Below, piece by piece: positions 10,001 to 20,246 of a stretch of DNA of 64,000 bases. Within the stretch, counting starts at the first letter, position 1; every line of letters begins with the position of its first letter. The DNA is taken from assembly GCA_963970005.1 (NCBI GenBank), contig CAXAMN010006446.1, positions 674,864-738,863 on the forward strand. Direction: 5' to 3'. The notes beneath the pieces were generated by a model that had not been told where the DNA came from, searched no databases, and saw nothing but the letters and a program-made list of their open reading frames with translations. This DNA is from Durusdinium trenchii. Its lineage: Eukaryota > Sar > Dinophyceae > Suessiales > Symbiodiniaceae. The position numbers and the translations under genes were made by a program.

Positions 10001-13000
10001 ACTGACCAGTTTCCACTAGAGTTGAAGACCATGCCACTCACAGTTTGCATGTGAGGAAAAGACAGACATGAAGCCCTGGGATGCCTTGGGATTGGTGGGA
10101 CCATTGTATTAGACAACACGCACACAGCACAAAAACAAATACTGACCCTCCTGCAGACTAACATGGACCCTGAAAGTTCACCGGTTTCGACCATGTTCCT
10201 CTATGCAACCCAGTGCTTTTGAGAGTCCATGTTAATCTGCAGGAGGTTACCCCGGCCACCTCCACTGGGGGGTCTCCTTCAGACCTCCACCCGTACCGGT
10301 CACTTGTCGACCGCACACGGCAGGTCCACCTGGTGGTGTGCCACTGCCGGGAATCCTTGGACTGGCTCGAAGGCGGGTGGAACGACTGGCTGCTGCGCCA
10401 CTGGGTCGTGAGGTTGGTGTGTTTTGTAGTATAATATAGCTAGTTGTTTCTTGGGTGGTTGTTCACGTGTTTCAACCTCACTACGTTCACTAATGACTTT
10501 GAGTGGGTGCACGACTTTCGTCAAGATCTCTCAACACTCAACATGGTTTCACTATGAGTTTGGTGAATCAAACGGCTTCCTGTTTTGTCCGAACGAGGCC
10601 GCTCTCGTTTGGAACGAGGTGTCGGTGACTCACCTGATGGGTCGGTCCTTCACTGGTCACCGAGCGAAGCTTGTTCCGTTCGTAGCGAACCGGCCGGGAG
10701 CTCGCCGCGTTCGTAGCTTCGAACGTACGTTCGTAGTGGATGTATCGAATAGGGAGACCCCCTGGCCCGGGTTTTGATCTGTCCTACCAACGGTTTTTCA
10801 GGACCCCGAACAAGACGGGTGCCCCAGGCCAGAGTGCCCCAGTTGTGACGGGTCCCGGTCACCTCGCATCCCATCGGTACCTGCGAACCAGGGCACCCGG
10901 GCGCCTGGGCCTGACGATGGGAGACAAAACCCACGTCTTGCGGGTGGCGTCGTCCAAGTATCTAAGGGGCGATGCCAAAAAAGAATCCCATTTTGGGGGA
11001 TGATATTGCTGATATGGCTGTTCTTGATTGCTCCGAAAGAAAAAAGAAGGTCGGACGTTTGCAGCCATCACACATCAAACCTGATTTGTTCATCCAGGCC
11101 GCTTCCAAATGAACCCATACAACTGCCACACGTCAGTGCACCCTTCATAGGCTCTGAGTGTGCTGGCTCCAAGGCAATCTGGTGGAACAACGCGTTGAGG
11201 AGGGTCGATTCAGCAAATTTTGCTGCAAAGCTTCTCAAACCTTTTGCGCAAAGAGTTGCAGCCGAAGCGAGAAAGGATCGTGCAGAAACGTGCGTTGGCT
11301 GCGTTGGACCACAAGACTCTGCATGTGGAGATATGCTTGAGGTGCATAAAGCAATGCCAACGGCCAACGCAGCTGAATAATAGAGTAGTTGCATGCAGCT
11401 GCACCATCGGAGACAGACCTGTTTTGTGATGGTGTGTCAACACGTGTCGAACAGCTGCTCGCCCTTGAACATGAGATCGGCTCATGTTCTGCTCAATCTG
11501 ATTCTTGTGGACGGGATGAGCAGCAGGCACAGCCTCGATGAGCAGGCCACGGCCATGCCAATTAGTCCCTTGGGTGACCCCGAGTTGCAGCTGAGTTTGG
11601 CCCACAGCAGTGAAGAAGCAAAAGCCGAGGCTATGCCATTGGCCCAGCCATTGGTCCATATAGCGGGAAGAATAGATAGATGGATGGATCTGGATTGTTT
11701 CGAAGGTCAAAAGGCTTCAAACTGCCAGTAGAGCATTCCAAACCTTTTATATCCGTTTATATTCTATATACAGAGTCCAACTTCCTGTAATTCTTCACCC
11801 TGCACTACCTCATAGGGATTCTGATTTTCTATGGACCCCCACTCCAAGTGCAAAGACAAACTAGAAAGGAACCCTTAGGGTTGAGGACCAGCCTTGGCTC
11901 CAAAGATGAGCTCCAAACGTGGTTCCGAGATAAGCTGAGCAAAACTGACTAACTGGTTGGTATTGTTGACAGGAACCCATCCTATCTTTATATATACTGT
12001 ATATATATATATTATATACATTGTAGGATTAGCAATATGAAATTCATGCGATATTCTGGGATGACGGATCCCAATGAAATCTCCAACCAGACTAAAGCCT
12101 GTGGGTGACCGGGTCTGGATCTTTGTCCGGCTCCCGCCCCGTCAAGAGGCCCCCGCTTCTACATGCCCCGCGCCAGCCGTGTAGCCGTTGATGTGCCTCG
12201 GAGGGAATAGATGTGAAACACAGCCAGCACTGGGTCGCGGAGAGGAATGCCCGACCCTTTGCAGGTCGGAAGGAAAAGAGAGAAAAGATGAGAAAAGAGA
12301 AACCGCTAATAGCAATGGCCTCCAACCTAAGAGCGATGGCCTCCAATGGCCTCCAACCTAGTAGCAAACTATTTTAGACCGTTCTTCCTTTGTCTCTAAT
12401 CGCGATTGCCTCAATGGCCTCCATACACCCCTAGAAGTCGGACCACATGGAACCCCAAACCCACTTGTTCTGAAACCACACGACTGAGCTGCGTCTTAGA
12501 TGGCATCTCAGGCTCTTCATCGGTCAGTCCAGCAGACACAAGGTGCTCCCCCTTCACTTTTGGCTTCACAAATGGGTGAGCTTGGCAAAGATCTCAACTC
12601 AGCAATGCCCTTCCACACCGGGCTTACCCATGCACTGTCACAAGGGAATCTTCCCAATACAGTGGCTACTGACCTCATGGTTCGGCGCAAGCATTCCACC
12701 ATCACGTCATGTACTTTTGTACTTTCGAAGTCCTTGGGATCCATTTGATGCCGATGCCGAAAGAGCTTTCTGCCGAGTGGAAACAGCCTCTTTGGACGCC
12801 ACTCTGTATGGTGTGCTGAAACCATATGGCCGTACAGGCATTGCGAGGCACTCTTTACCTGCCTTTGCTTATTCGTCCTTATGGCCGTTATAGTGTGGAC
12901 CCTTTGTGCAAAACTTTCTTGTGAGCTCATGATGAATGTGGTGTGGGTGCCGAAGTATGCCAGGTGCCCACCCAACGTGCTTTTTGGTTAAGAATTTAAA

Positions 13001-16000
13001 ACCCATATGGCTGCAGGTCATTAGCACCTGGAAATCTATATTCTTCGCTCTTGTAGCGAGCTTGACCTGCCTGGTTGTTCATGTTCATTTGACCGGCGAA
13101 CCGCAAAAGGCAATCGCAAAAGGAAAAACAAAGGTTCATTTGTGCAGGGGTAGATGCTACTAGTAGCGCCATTTGGCACTGGTGTTTCAAATTTGAATGA
13201 GTTCCGAATATCCTCAGTTCTGCTCAGCTGCAAGTTCCTTGTGCTTTCTTAAGATTAGATTTAACAGAAAAGCTTCCTTAAAGCATGTTGAGAGTCTTTG
13301 CGGCATTCTGTGACATCGTAAGATTCTTGGACGAGTCAGTTGAAGATCCATATCCTGGTGGAAATACTAGACAAAAACCAAGTGGGCCCCAGGATCCCCT
13401 TAATTCACAAAGAGGACCTGTTCAACTTCAGACCTCTTCCGTGCACTTAAATCCAGTGCACGCAGTTTGTCCGTTCAACTTCAGACCGAGCAGGGCCTTA
13501 AAGTCTTTTGAGAATCTACCAGAAAGAGATGCTGTTTAGACATTATGAGTAAAGCTTCTACATACACTCCTCACAACATGGCCGGGGGTTGACCCCCAAA
13601 CTCCAGGGTAATTCAACACTCTCCGGAAAACCATTGGGTGTGCGAATGGTTCTTGCCTTGAGCAGCGGTCCATTTTGACCATCCCGTTTCTCGAAATCTG
13701 GCTGAATTCAACGCACCCGTGAACATGTTCGGAACATGTTGATGAGCACAAAAAGTTGCAACCTCTGTGGGCCAATTCACCAGACCTATTTTCCAAGTGA
13801 CCTCGAAACGGTCCGAACCCACCCCCTCCTCTTTTTTGGGGGGGGAGATCCGAACCTCCCGGTCCGACCCGTCGCTTCGATTGACCGCGACGAAGACCGA
13901 TCTGCTCTGGTCGCCCGTCGGTCCGAGGTCTTCGTCTATGAGAAGTGTCGCTTCGACACCGACGTCTCCGGCTTCTCGAAGACCTTCCGCTCGGTGCACC
14001 AGATCGACGTGGACGACCAGGCGGAGACTGGGGGAGAGATGGAGAGATGGACGACACAGGTAGGCCACACTGGAAATAGGGTGGATGGGGGACCCATCTG
14101 CCCGAAGGGTGACTCAGGTTTGACATGTTTGACTTGTAAAAGATGTGGTGGATGGGGGCCTGTTGAGGGGTGCAAGGGTGGGATTGTGGGAGCGAGGTGA
14201 CTGGTGAGAAATGTGAGAAGAGGTGCCTTGATTCAAAGGTGCAAGGAATTTCTTCGAGAAGGTATAGTTGGATCATGCTGAATCCATCCAGACGTCCTAA
14301 GGTTTTACAAGTCTTGCATAGTGGGCGGTCAGATCTCACGGATGGACAGTGTCTTTTTTTTCCACAGTTTGAGATTGCTTTGTTTTGGGTTGCTCACTTG
14401 CAGGTGGATGGAAACGATGCGTAGAGAAGGGTGTGTATTGAAATAGGAGGCCATAGGAGACCCCCAGGGAGTCGAACTGGGAGGTGTCCCTATCTTCATA
14501 CACACCCAAATATGTAGATTTGATGGACCTTAACTAGTTTGCCAGAAGACACACCTTATGCGGATCACAGAAATCCAGGTAGATCCACAGTTCCACCGCA
14601 AAAAAGAAAACACCATGAAGTCTGTAACAGAGTTTTTTAAACATCGTGCCCACCCCTTTGGTCTTTCGATAGCCCAAACAGATTGGACTAAGAGGCCCAC
14701 GTTTGTTCTAAAGGCCCAAAGTCTCTTCGTCCAAGGTTTGTTCTGACTCATGTTTGGAGTCCGTTCCTTCAAACACTTCAAACACTGCCCAGGGCAGTCT
14801 GCTTCCTTCGACCGAGGGCGCATGGGCAAAGAGAGTGCCGCTCCAACCAGCTCCAACCGCGCCCGAAGCGGCCCCGTTGTTCGCGCCCAACGACCCACCG
14901 TTTCCGAAACGGGTCGGTGTCCATCCGAAGGGCATGCGCCGTGATGAATGCTCGGGCTACTTGCGGCACTTGATCCACCATTATGAGGAGAACACACTTA
15001 AGGGTGGTGACCAAGCGCTCCAACTTCGCCGCTCCAACTTCGGAGGTCTCGCTCGGGCGCTCTGTTGGCACCCAAAAGAGATGAGGCCTTCCGAGAGCCC
15101 TCCCAGAAAAGACGGGTTGATTGAAAAACTGTTCAACTCACCTTCCTGGACCTGCAAGGCCTGTAATCACAAGAGGGGCCCTCCCACTTCCTGTTCATTC
15201 GGATGTGGTGCCAATTGGTGGTGTCCATCGAAATACCAGCAGTGGTTCAAGAACCCGAACTAGACTATCCAAAAAGGTACCCCAGATGACGGGTCCTATC
15301 CTTACGGTCACGTTCCACCTGTGTTGGTATGTTCGATGGGACGGCTGGACCACCCTCAATGGAACAGGATGCCGGGTGAATCACTGGTCTTACAAGAAAA
15401 ATATGTGCACAGTCTGTTGTTTGTTGTTGTTATGTAAGTTATGCATGTCTAAAAGGTTCCTTCTCTCGAGTTGGACAAGGATCAAACCCCAGGCTTCAGA
15501 CTGGTTTGGGGTGCTTTCCTGTTCAATAAACTTCCTCTAGTCTATCTGATACTCTGATTCTATCATATTCTATCCCGATGTCTTCTTGCAGTGGCCTTTT
15601 CTGTCTATTTGTTTACTACTTATTTCCATCGTTCACTATATTTTTTTCTAGTTGTTCTTTTGTCCTGCTTCCTCGAGTTCCAGAAACATTACTTTTTGTC
15701 TGTAGCTTGGACCAACAGCCCAAGAATAGGAACACATGCGAACATAGAAAACAAGTGTTTAAGAGTGTTGAAAAACTGAAGAGAACACCTAGAGGAGGTG
15801 TTCAGATGGCAGAAACGGTTGGAACCAAAATAGATATTCTAACTATTGCACTCTGACGAACACATCACATGATGCTTACGTGGATGTGATGGTCCTTTGG
15901 AAGACTTCTTTCCTTGAGCAACCCGGGGGGAGAACCCACGGAACCATGTGTTCGGTGTTCGTCAGAGTGGGTTTGTTGGCCTCAATGGACTCAATGAACC

Positions 16001-19000
16001 CTAGAGAAGTTGCTTTTCTTTCGAAAGAACCACTTGATGGTCGTTTGATGGTCGTTTTTTTGTCCCGAAAACAGACCCTTTTGCCTTTCATGTTTGTGTG
16101 GTGGGTCTCTATGTTGGGTGTGTGTTTCTTTTGTTCCTTCTTATTGCTGAAATGGATTTTTCATTTAGCTTTAATTTCGATGAGTTTTTGGTGATAGACA
16201 TAGATGGTCATAGTGTGTTTACCTTTCTTGTCTACGGACACTGCAAGGGTGAGTTACCACTGTGAGTTCACCACAGATGTTTGATCTACTTGTTGATATT
16301 CATGCTGCAAGAGATTTGGATGTATCTCCAAACTTGGAGATCTGGCAAGAACACTTGTAGGAAAGATATTACTAGTATCGGCTCAAAAAACCATGAGGAG
16401 TTAACGATCGACTCAGTCCATCTCCTCCGATCGTGCTGGGATTCGTTCGCAAAACCGGGAAGTCTTCCACTACTGTGAACGTCGAAAAACATGTCAAGTG
16501 TTGTTGATAGAAGGTGTTGCACTACCCCACATGCCCGAAAAGAAAGACGTTCTCTCCATCCACTACTGTCCATGCCATGTCAACAGAACAGCTTTGGACG
16601 TTGACCGATTGTTGCAGATCTCTCGTCCAGGAGCCTGCAGACTACACCCTTTTCTTTCAGGCGGATGCTGCTGATCACATGCACTGGGGTTACTTGTCGC
16701 TGGCCACTCGGTACCATCGATGCAGATATCAGGCATTCGCTTGAAGGAAAACGCGAGGACCGAGGATTTCCGAAATGCACCAGCACCAACATGTGCAGTG
16801 CCTGGTGCTTTCCCTTTCAGCATGAACAGTTGAAGGGGTGGCTTGAACCGGAGTTCTGTCTAGCAATAGTTTCATTTGGCAATAAGCCACCTTTCACTTT
16901 GACACCTGAATCTTCGAAACAATGAATGACATGTGTCATTTCATGTGTCTATCAGTCTATGAGTGTACGCTTCAGCCAGATGTTAGTGGGTCGAGAATGG
17001 AATCGGGGCTACAATGCAGAATGGAATTGTCATTCATATGCTGGCATGCTCTAAACCCTGGCAAACGATAGGGGACTCACAAAACATTGGGAAAGGACAG
17101 GGGGTTCACAAATTGGACGATACAAACATCCGCACGTAATAGACGTTGACCACAACTTGGACTCGTCCAAAAAACCCCAGTCTGGGAGTCATCGACCGTA
17201 CCTCATATGGTAGTCCCTGGTCTAACTAGAACGGTGAGACATCTACATCTACATGCATGGTCTGCAGGTCGGGGCCAAAAAGGGCCAAAAAGAAAGGGTT
17301 TTTCCTTTGGACTTTCCATCGCGCCGTGTCTTCTTCTGGTTCGATGCCTGGCTCCCAGAAGTACCGCGTATATATCCGGGCGCCGTGTCCTTCTGATCGC
17401 CAAAAGCGCGCGGCGTTGAGGTGATCAAGTCGATGGATCAACACAGCTTGACGTCCCTTGGAGACGGGACCGGAGCAGCCGGTGCTTCGGAGTGAATTTG
17501 GGTGGTGGTGGACCCGATCTGTCTGGGTCGACCCGGTGGTAGCCGTCAGAAGTCTCACGAGGTTTGAAGCAGGCCATTAACCATCATCATCCACTGTTGC
17601 TGGCAATTAATAGGATAGACCCAAGCCATTTGGTTCAGTTTTCAGGGATTGGTGCTTGGTACATGTGTGTCGACGTGTGTCGAAGGGATTGGTACGATGG
17701 CACGCACACTGGTGCGATGGTAGAAAAGAAAGACGGTGTGTTTCCGATCCAAAATCCACTGGATGTTGGGTGGATGAGAACCTGGTGGACTTTGTTTTTG
17801 GTAGCCGTCTGAGACATGGCTTTGTCGTAAGATGGGAGCACCCCGCTCAATCTCTCATTCACCATAGCTTTCCGGGTCTTGATTTTCCATGCTCGAGGTG
17901 TTTGACATTGTTTGACCACCTGCTGAGGTACGAAATGTTGAACTGAGAACCTCCAGTTACACCGTCCAGTGGGTGCGAAGCAAAAGCTTGGACCTGGGGT
18001 GCTGTGCACCATCTGTGGACCCCAGACACGTAGACCGCAGTGGATCACTGCCTCAAGTTGCAGAAAGGCTTTGTCCTCCCAGAGGCACTCACCTACACCG
18101 GAAACGTCTCACCGGATGAATAAGGATCGATACTTTTGCGAAGAACCATCAAGCCCCGAAGATTCAACAGACGTCAAGTATAACTGGTCGTAGTATCGCC
18201 ACACGCTATGCCCGGCTTGCCATCGCTTGACTCGTTGGCAGTGAGGAATGATATAACATGGTGTAGTAACTGCTGTGTGATGTGCGTCAAGTGGACGGTG
18301 CCCAGGTCGCCCTTCGTCCACTTGAACTATCCTCGCCTCATCACTTCTTTGTCTCCCTGCCGTGCGGATGTCTTCCAGCAACTCTTCGATCGACCGCCCG
18401 CCAGGCCCGGAGGGTACCAAGATCCCACCCCACCCCGGGTGCTTTGCTTTGTGGAGTCAACTTTGAGGATCGTTGATTCACATCTGCTCAAATGAAATGT
18501 GTTTGGAGTCTCAGCTTTGAATAGTTTAAAACATTTGGGGGACAGGTGTTTGCCAGCTTGAAGTCATGTCCCATTTTTGCATTCACCCACTAGATTGGAA
18601 GCCTTTCCCACTCCAGCCTCCCCCGAAATACAGGGCAGTAGATACCTGGGAGTCCAGTCATGACTCATACCCCTATGGCAGTAGTGGATTATGACGACCA
18701 AACCGAAAGAGATGAAAGGAGTCCAAACGGAAGTCCGTTCGTCCCCCGGGCCCCGTTTCCTCAATCCACACAGCTCAAACGGCCCGTGCGACCGGAGCTG
18801 CGTCGACCCACCCAGTGGACCGCACTGCAGGACGCTGGGCTCCTACTGCTGCGCGCAGTTCGCGGTCTCGAAGTCCAGGATCCGCCAGAACCCTTTGGAG
18901 AGGTGCGTTGAGGACGTGCAAACAACCACGGTTGGATGGATTTGTCCGCGCGGATGGAGGGGAGGGAGGGTTCTTAGAAGCATGGAATGTGGTTTTTTCA

Positions 19001-20246
19001 TTAGTTTATCATAGTTTATCCCTTTATGGAGGATATAGTCATAGTATAATTAGTTTTCTTGCTTTGTCACTGGCTCTGCAGATTTTGTGAGGGCAAAACG
19101 CCTGTCGGGTGACACGCCCGGCAGGCCCGTGGGAATCCTCAAAGGCTTCGCCAACGATTCATGGCTTCATCCAAAAATGGGGTTCGGATGTCCGTGCTTC
19201 ACCATGTAAAAATAAACAAAAAGACGTGTAACGAGTTACCAAGGGTAGCTATGCCTATTGATCACCACGTTGCCACTCTTAGTGCCAAGTGGTGCTGCCA
19301 AATGATCCGAGATCACTTGGGATCTACGAGATCCACCCGTTGGAACTCCTGGTGTGAAGTTTTTCGTTAAGAATGTGGGTTGCGGTGGGTTGAGAGAAGA
19401 TGGCACAGACCCCTGTCTGTCGGTGGTTTAGCAGTGGACCCCGCACTTTAAAGGACATCATGGGGAGTGTGCCATCTACTCTGAAACCACCGTGGGGATT
19501 TCACATGATTGTCGCGCCAAACTCCAAAAGCAAGAGCTGCTTTGGACGACACAGACAGTGTTTTTGCTTTAGAATTCATTCAAAACGGGTGTTCTGAGGA
19601 CCAAGGGTCATTTGAAAAGGGGGCCATGCCATGCCTGTTGGGATTGGATGAATATAAAGTTTAAGACATCGAATATCGACAAAATCTACTTGTATATATA
19701 GACCCATTCATACCCTCAAATAGACAGAAAAGTAGATCCCCACTGAAAATGTATTGGAAACCGTTTCCATGTCAACTTGAGAAGCCTGGGTAATTGACTT
19801 ACTCAGGTTTTCTGATTGCCAAGGCACACCATCCGGCCGGGCGTGTCACGCTCACGGCAGCAGGTATCAACGGATGGAACGGATGCTCTTCAGCGACTCT
19901 CCCGAAGTTTGCCACGACATTCCTGGCCATTCGACGCTCTGCTTGATGTTCGAGGCATGGACGCGAGGCATGTTTGCATGGCTTTGGAAAAGAAGAATCT
20001 TCAAGGGTATGGCTGATCAACCCCCACAGCGACCAAATATATACGGGATGAAAAGTACCGCGGTACATGCTATATCTCTCAGTCGCCCCTGGCCGTTCGG
20101 ATCCCGTTCGGATCCCGTTTGTCCCAGTCGAGCGCTGCCAGTGCCGGGGCAGGTCTACTGGCACGTGCTGTTCGGCGAGGACGATGAGCTGCCGACGCGC
20201 GCGGAGAACGCACAACTGTCGCTGGGCCGCCAGGAGCGAGCATTGG
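6857..20246 (+). CDS. Multi-exon gene for a DUF3431 protein
   Basis: Ten exons on the plus strand join with matching phases into about 390 codons: 6857-7001, 9379-9447, 9888-9965, 10243-10407, 13928-14020, 14793-14987, 16631-16710, 18306-18413, 18774-18902 and 20128-20246. The product carries the DUF3431 signatures in order: HLVVCHCRESLDWL, VFVYEKC, ECSGYLRHLIHHYE, PADYTLFFQADAADH, GSYCCAQFAVSKSRI and VYWHVLFGE. DUF3431 (Pfam PF11913) is a family of unknown function, known in fungi and abundant in dinoflagellates. Its fold is thought to be glycosyltransferase-like, and I claim no reaction. Donors are GT, GC and GA; eight of ten acceptors are AG|G. Some 15-20 residues expected before the WHVLFGE block are not found, so a small exon around 19-20 kb may be missing. 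Ends of the gene are uncertain. Confidence 0.65.
7589..7626. repeat. (CT)n and (GTTT)n microsatellite
   Basis: TCTCTCTCTCTCTC followed by TTTTTGTTTGTTTGTTTGTG. It lies in the presumed intron between exons 6857-7001 and 9379-9447. Confidence 0.8.
7846..8046. repeat. (GTA)n / GTAGTC microsatellite, 200 bp
   Basis: Trinucleotide GTA/TAG repeats with a GTAGTCGTAGTC subregion (7850-7925) and a CTTAGTAGT subregion (7985-8035). It is non-coding and lies in the presumed 2.4-kb intron of the DUF3431 gene. Confidence 0.85.
9379..9447 (+). CDS. DUF3431 gene, upstream exon 2
   Basis: A pyrimidine tract TTTCTTTTTTCCCAG precedes GCC, the best acceptor in the region. The exon reads ADTLAEGLSEQQYLDQSQIW and ends CTCCAG|GCGACG, a GC donor. 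It is 69 nt and phase 0 at both ends. Confidence 0.5.
9888..9965 (+). CDS. DUF3431 gene, upstream exon 3
   Basis: The exon reads AAFQSYHRALAEVTEAKAQW then QKPMEA, predicted to be helical. The acceptor is CTCGAG|G and the donor GCA|GTAAGG is canonical. It is 78 nt, phase 0 to phase 0, and is followed 277 nt later by the exon carrying the first DUF3431 strand. Confidence 0.55.
10147..10246. repeat. 22-bp inverted repeat spanning an intron 3' splice site
   Basis: Arms at 10147-10168 and 10225-10246 are complementary at 21 of 22 positions and both contain CTGCAG. The right arm includes the AG acceptor (10241-10242) of the DWL exon, so in the transcript the splice site could be held in a stem with a 56-nt loop. 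Confidence 0.65.
10243..10407 (+). CDS. DUF3431 gene, exon with first strand and DWL motif
   Basis: After CTGCAG|G the frame encodes a Thr/Ser/Pro linker, then SLVDRTRQVHLVVCHCRESL and DWLEGGW. The pattern of hydrophobic strand, acidic residue and (D/S)WL is the start of DUF3431 domains. GTC|GTGAGG is a canonical donor and leaves phase 0, joining directly to VFVYEKC at 13928. Confidence 0.65.
12303..12366 (+). repeat. Second array of the 21-bp ASNLLAM satellite
   Basis: Three imperfect copies of the unit seen at 2039-2154, again preceded by a purine/pyrimidine-biased tract (GAAAAGAGAGAAAAGATGAG). A further fragment CAATGGCCTCC lies at about 12413-12423. It sits in the large intron between exons 10243-10407 and 13928-14020. 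Confidence 0.75.
13928..14020 (+). CDS. DUF3431 gene, VFVYEKC exon
   Basis: High G/C third positions. The exon encodes VFVYEKCRFDTDVSGFSKTF followed by RSVHQIDVDDQ. VFVYEKC is the second strand of DUF3431 (family pattern vyvYnK). The acceptor is CCGAG|G and the donor CAG|GCGGAG is of the GC class. The frame is open upstream to about 13848 and downstream to GT at 14060, so longer exons are possible. The 267-codon minus ORF over this region is its antisense shadow. Confidence 0.6.
14457..14502. repeat. Short GGAGAC...GTCTCC-type repeat copy
   Basis: AGGAGACCCCCAGGGAGTCG continuing to GGGAGGTGTCCCTAT, then an ATACACACC tail. Related copies occur at about 21108-21160 and, without the left arm, at 30365-30415. 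The ends are imperfectly complementary. Confidence 0.4.
14793..14987 (+). CDS. DUF3431 gene, GYLRHLIHHY exon
   Basis: After CTGCCCAG|G the 65-codon exon runs through an Ala/Pro-rich segment to VGVHPKGMRRDECSGYLRHL and IHHYE. ECSGYLxHLIxHY is the conserved helix of DUF3431 that precedes the (L)PDYTxF strand. The frame continues open to 15263 with Cys pairs (CKAC, CSFGC), but joining at 14987 through a GA donor (GAG|GAGAAC) to GAGCCTGCAGAC at 16631 restores exact family spacing (HYE-EPADYT). Confidence 0.6.
14988..15263 (+). CDS. Open continuation with Cys motifs, possible alternative exon end
   Basis: The frame of the preceding exon stays open for 91 more codons to TAG, still with fair codon bias. 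It contains WTCKACNHKRGP and TSCSFGCGANWWC, a possible small zinc-binding ribbon. Either intron retention gives an alternative C-terminus, or a separate gene fragment lies here. I do not recognise the domain. Confidence 0.3.
   Translation, partial: ENTLKGGDQALQLRRSNFGGLARALCWHPKEMRPSESPPRKDGLIEKLFNSPSWTCKACNHKRGPPTSCSFGCGANWWCPSKYQQWFKNPN
15850..15968. mobile_element. MITE-like element, 119 bp, 14-bp perfect terminal inverted repeats
   Basis: ACTCTGACGAACAC at 15850-15863 pairs exactly with GTGTTCGTCAGAGT at 15955-15968. There is no ORF inside. It lies in a DUF3431-gene intron. Flanks show no obvious target-site duplication. Confidence 0.6.
16631..16710 (+). CDS. DUF3431 gene, DYTLFFQADA exon
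   Basis: CGTCCAG|GAG opens the exon; it encodes EPADYTLFFQADAADHMHWG then YLSLATR. (L)PDYTxFxQxxxxxH is the most conserved strand-loop of DUF3431. The exon ends CTCG|GTACCA in phase 2, matching the next exon. Confidence 0.65.
18306..18413 (+). CDS. DUF3431 gene, FVHLNYPR exon
   Basis: The acceptor TGCCCAG|G gives phase 2 and the frame reads SPFVHLNYPRLITSLSPCRA then DVFQQLFDRPPARPG. The donor GG|GTACCA is identical in its first six bases to that of the preceding exon. It is placed by phase, codon bias and position between two unmistakable exons; the segment itself is variable in the family. Confidence 0.5.
18774..18902 (+). CDS. DUF3431 gene, YCCAQFAV exon
   Basis: After CACACAG|C in phase 2 the frame reads SNGPCDRSCVDPPSGPHCRT then LGSYCCAQFAVSKSRIRQNP. 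CCAQFAVxxxxIxxxP is a hallmark of DUF3431. Another frame is also open here (LKRPVRPELRRP...), but it has poorer codon bias and no family match. Donor AG|GTGCGT, phase 2. Confidence 0.65.
19422..19491. repeat. 70-bp GGTGGTTT...AAACCACC inverted repeat
   Basis: GGTGGTTTAGCAGTGGACCCC at the left and GGGGAGTGTGCCATCTACTC then TGAAACCACC at the right form an imperfect palindrome. It shares its arms with the copies at 364, 588-697 and 23233-23305. The words GATGGCAC and ACCCC recur in several copies. Confidence 0.6.
20128..20246 (+). CDS. DUF3431 gene, WHVLFGE exon
   Basis: TTTGTCCCAG|T gives phase 2; the exon encodes RALPVPGQVYWHVLFGEDDE then LPTRAENAQLSLGRQERAL. Family members end with a (Y/E)xxWHxIFGK block, so this is the C-terminal end of the domain. 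Donor candidates are GG|GTGGTG at 20247 or CAG|GAGCGA at 20234. What follows is unknown. Confidence 0.6.

Noticed and set aside
12543..12893. Possible TBC (RabGAP) fragment: FPIQWLLTSWFGASIPPS
   Set aside because: The resemblance to the QWfLtlF...P segment is short and isolated, lies within the DUF3431 intron, and lacks the arginine and glutamine finger motifs.
13536..14339. 267-codon minus-strand ORF
   Set aside because: It is the antisense of the G/C-biased DUF3431 exon VFVYEKC on the plus strand; its composition (Ser/Arg/Pro) is the usual shadow of GC-rich coding DNA.
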